Position numbers and translations under genes: made by a program
Shown: positions 63,101 to 64,000 of the stretch, piece after piece
How the letters are laid out: every line of letters starts with the position of its first letter
How positions within the stretch are numbered: position 1 is the stretch's first letter
Origin: Mucilaginibacter corticis
GTDB lineage: Bacteria > Bacteroidota > Bacteroidia > Sphingobacteriales > Sphingobacteriaceae
Length of the DNA stretch: 64,000 nucleotides
Assembly: GCF_007558865.1 (NCBI RefSeq)
Contig: NZ_VLPK01000001.1
Span: 1 to 64,000 of the forward strand
Direction: 5' to 3'
Notes under the pieces: generated by a model
Told to the model about the DNA's origin: nothing
Seen by the model: the letters and a program-made list of their open reading frames with translations, nothing else
The model's database searches: none

Positions 63101-64000
63101 GCCATCAAAATTAAGCGGAATATTATACGTGGAGTTAGATAATGATACCGCTGAAATGGTTAGGCACATCAGCATACCCATTAAGGACGGAATTGGTTGG
63201 GGACAGATCCCGTTATCAAAAAATATCTTCCGCGAAGGTGGCTATACATTGCGGGCATTTACCAACTGGATGCAAAACTTTGGTCAGGATTATATTTTTA
63301 GCCAGAGGTTTTACCTGGGACAACCATCGTCCGACTCCTGGCTGGTAAAATCAACCGTATCCATCAATCAGGTAGCCGATAAAGACCAGTTGCAGGTGGA
63401 GCTAAAACTAAACCACGCTGATAAATTCTTATTGCCTGTGGCGGTAAAAAAAGTCGAGGTTAAGATCTATGACGGCGATCATTACTTGTTTAAAGAAGAT
63501 ATGCAAACGGGTATTGACGGCTCATTAAAATTCGGCGGTATCTTAAAAGAAAAAATGGATGGTCATCACATCAGGGCACAGATCATTAGTCTTGAAAAAG
63601 GCGATAACTTTAAAACTTTACAAGTTCCGCTGCACATAAACCGTAATCAAAAGATCGATCTGCAGTTTTTGCCCGAGGGTGGTAAGCTGGTTGCGGGTTT
63701 AAAATCTGTAGTTGGTTTTAAAGCCATTGCAGAAAGCGGCAGCGGGGCAAATGTATCAGGGTCAATATATGATAGTAAAGGCAGCGCGGTAACAACATTT
63801 GCCTCATTACATAATGGTATGGGCTCATTTGAATTTACACCAAAAGCCGGCGAGATGTATACCGCCAAGATCGCTCAATCTACTATCAAAAGCTTCAGGC
63901 TGCCGGCCATTAGCCCGGTTGGTGCGGTAATGCATGTCAGCAACGCTGAACAAGGTAAGGACATCAAAATTTCAATAGAAGGTGCAAATTCATTAGGTAC
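60195..64000 (+). CDS. giant MG2/plug-like exported protein with tandem duplicated unit (3' end outside window)
   Basis: The ATG at 60195 opens a frame without stops to the end of the window (over 1268 residues). A signal peptide is followed by unit 1, which starts EKVYLHMDKPYYALGDTIWFK (residue 48). Unit 1 has macroglobulin-like MG2, carboxypeptidase-like (LNISGMVTTLSHKPLANANV) and plug-like (GGPSMLIYTKRG) segments. Unit 2 begins EKVYLHTDKPYYNTGDTLWFK at residue 940 without a new signal peptide. Most relatives have one unit, so this is a fusion of two. It may act in outer-membrane uptake or proteinase inhibition; this is uncertain. Confidence 0.8.
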   Translation, partial: MKTLISLPARICLLFSLFVLFAFTRKGQEPIDKLVTALQFWTDSIPQEKVYLHMDKPYYALGDTIWFKGYLTIGSRHQLSALSGAVYVDLITEQDSLVRSLKLPVTSGMVMGDFILSDELKEGSYRIRAYTQWMRNAGPEYFYDHTFAVGDIGDNIVTKADYNYHDVNGKPILTAMLNYTDNSGKPIAGRNVRYTLMIGKRPVWSQNVKTDLSGNVPVKIVNDQHANLIGSYIHTSIQGTDKFPVSKDFPIKAGLMQTDVQFFPESGSLVNGISSKVAFKAVSVDGLGTAIKGKIVDETNNQVTEINTLHAGMGSFLLKPEAGKSYTANITFADGSTRAIPLPKALDDGYVLSVYQPNKDSVLVRIRASANKLHSSVNLIVHSSGETIFGSPMTIGRPITSIWLEKRSFPSGIAQFTLFDGNGDPLNERIAFIKGEDKMQLAISSTKITYGSKEHVLMDLEAKDGKGKPTFGNFSVAVTDESKMPVDESGESTIFSNILLTSDIKGYVEKPNYYFINDNDETDKALDNLMLTQGYRRFEWKELSNMVSVKPTFPVEGLGLNISGMVTTLSHKPLANANVMLMALRAGATKITTSDANGRFRFDNMFVTDSIKFTIQARTAKNSDKTIVTLDSVPKLLLNKNPNFQDVSANITGTLKTYLDNEKKEDDINEKLGRLDQVHRLREVRIRAKKPAPPPYKDQGMYQIPEGHADQSYKMNIPENAPILAIYLQGQLKGVIFTYDPNIGGFMPNVAVILDGRPLKSWEVEQVFNDGLVDGESIEKIDMVTTNKALMSYLGGPSMLIYTKRGYIRKNYTPSITNIIPKGFNKVREFYSPRYDRPGNADKVPDMRTTVYWNPYLKTDISGKTSFNFFNADGPGTYRVVVEGINAAGELGRQVFHYTVDGSQAAMGNGAGTVLTASTDKGLSLITDSLGSLNKRLPAEKVYLHTDKPYYNTGDTLWFKSYVLDNNYQPSKLSGILYVELDNDTAEMVRHISIPIKDGIGWGQIPLSKNIFREGGYTLRAFTNWMQNFGQDYIFSQRFYLGQPSSDSWLVKSTVSINQVADKDQLQVELKLNHADKFLLPVAVKKVEVKIYDGDHYLFKEDMQTGIDGSLKFGGILKEKMDGHHIRAQIISLEKGDNFKTLQVPLHINRNQKIDLQFLPEGGKLVAGLKSVVGFKAIAESGSGANVSGSIYDSKGSAVTTFASLHNGMGSFEFTPKAGEMYTAKIAQSTIKSFRLPAISPVGAVMHVSNAEQGKDIKISIEGANSLG

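Overview
The window reads as chromosomal DNA of a Bacteroidota soil or plant bacterium of the Sphingobacteriaceae, most like Mucilaginibacter. This rests on SusC/SusD pairs, FecR with an ECF sigma factor, a type IX secretion C-terminal domain, Bacteroidota-type promoters (TTTG about 20 nt upstream of TAnnTTTG), few Shine-Dalgarno sites and many short lipoboxes. Family calls come from reading the translations; no search was run.

Region 1 (1-14.1 kb) is a stress and redox regulatory neighbourhood: a partial amidohydrolase, a Crp/Fnr regulator, an APH-fold kinase, a lipoprotein-SDR operon, a GAF-LuxR regulator, a frameshifted cupin, a four-gene operon (YceI lipoprotein, OmpA-like protein, DUF5602-like lipoprotein, RidA), and an operon of hemerythrin-like protein, LytS-type kinase, LytTR regulator and NmrA protein. 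Two promoters carry near-identical Fnr/Crp-type palindromes at exactly the same distance (22 nt) from the -7 box. Three promoters carry LytTR-type direct repeats (9 bp-N12-9 bp) exactly 34 nt from a weak -7 box. One of these three heads the LytTR operon itself, so the window appears to hold a small autoregulated two-component regulon. A DoxX, SnoaL-like and second Crp/Fnr cluster follows on the minus strand.

Region 2 (14.2-19.9 kb) is an imuA-imuB-dnaE2 mutagenesis cassette. It is preceded by a 40-codon small ORF and by a well-matched promoter whose -33/-7 spacer holds a perfect inverted repeat, a candidate damage-response operator. Region 3 (19.9-27.7 kb) is accessory: a frameshifted DUF4180 gene, a broken MocR gene, an unknown envelope pair, a PAS-LuxR regulator, a winged-helix-like protein and a tyrosine recombinase beside a possible tRNA 3' remnant.

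Region 4 (27.7-38.7 kb, minus strand) is a polysaccharide utilisation locus: ECF sigma, FecR, SusC, SusD, an (alpha/alpha)-barrel-like hydrolase and a DUF3863-like protein. Region 5 (39.2-46.6 kb) holds two convergent operons of periplasmic c-type cytochrome, DUF1501, heme-binding dehydrogenase and DUF1080 (3-keto-disaccharide hydrolase) type, suggesting oxidative sugar catabolism.

Region 6 (46.9-52.8 kb) holds a DisA_N/DACNV-like protein, a coiled-coil membrane protein, a YeiH-type transporter with a small Cys-rich partner, and lipoproteins. They are interspersed with a modular palindromic repeat (full copy 48245-48373 with 17-bp terminal inverted repeats, plus half copies), tRNA 3'-end fragments and a 143-nt inverted-repeat element. 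One half copy forms the 3' end of a broken lipoprotein gene. Region 7 (52.8-64 kb) holds a multi-PAS histidine kinase, a large T9SS-secreted protein, a polysaccharide deacetylase, and the start of a giant MG2/plug-like protein made of two tandem units that runs off the end.
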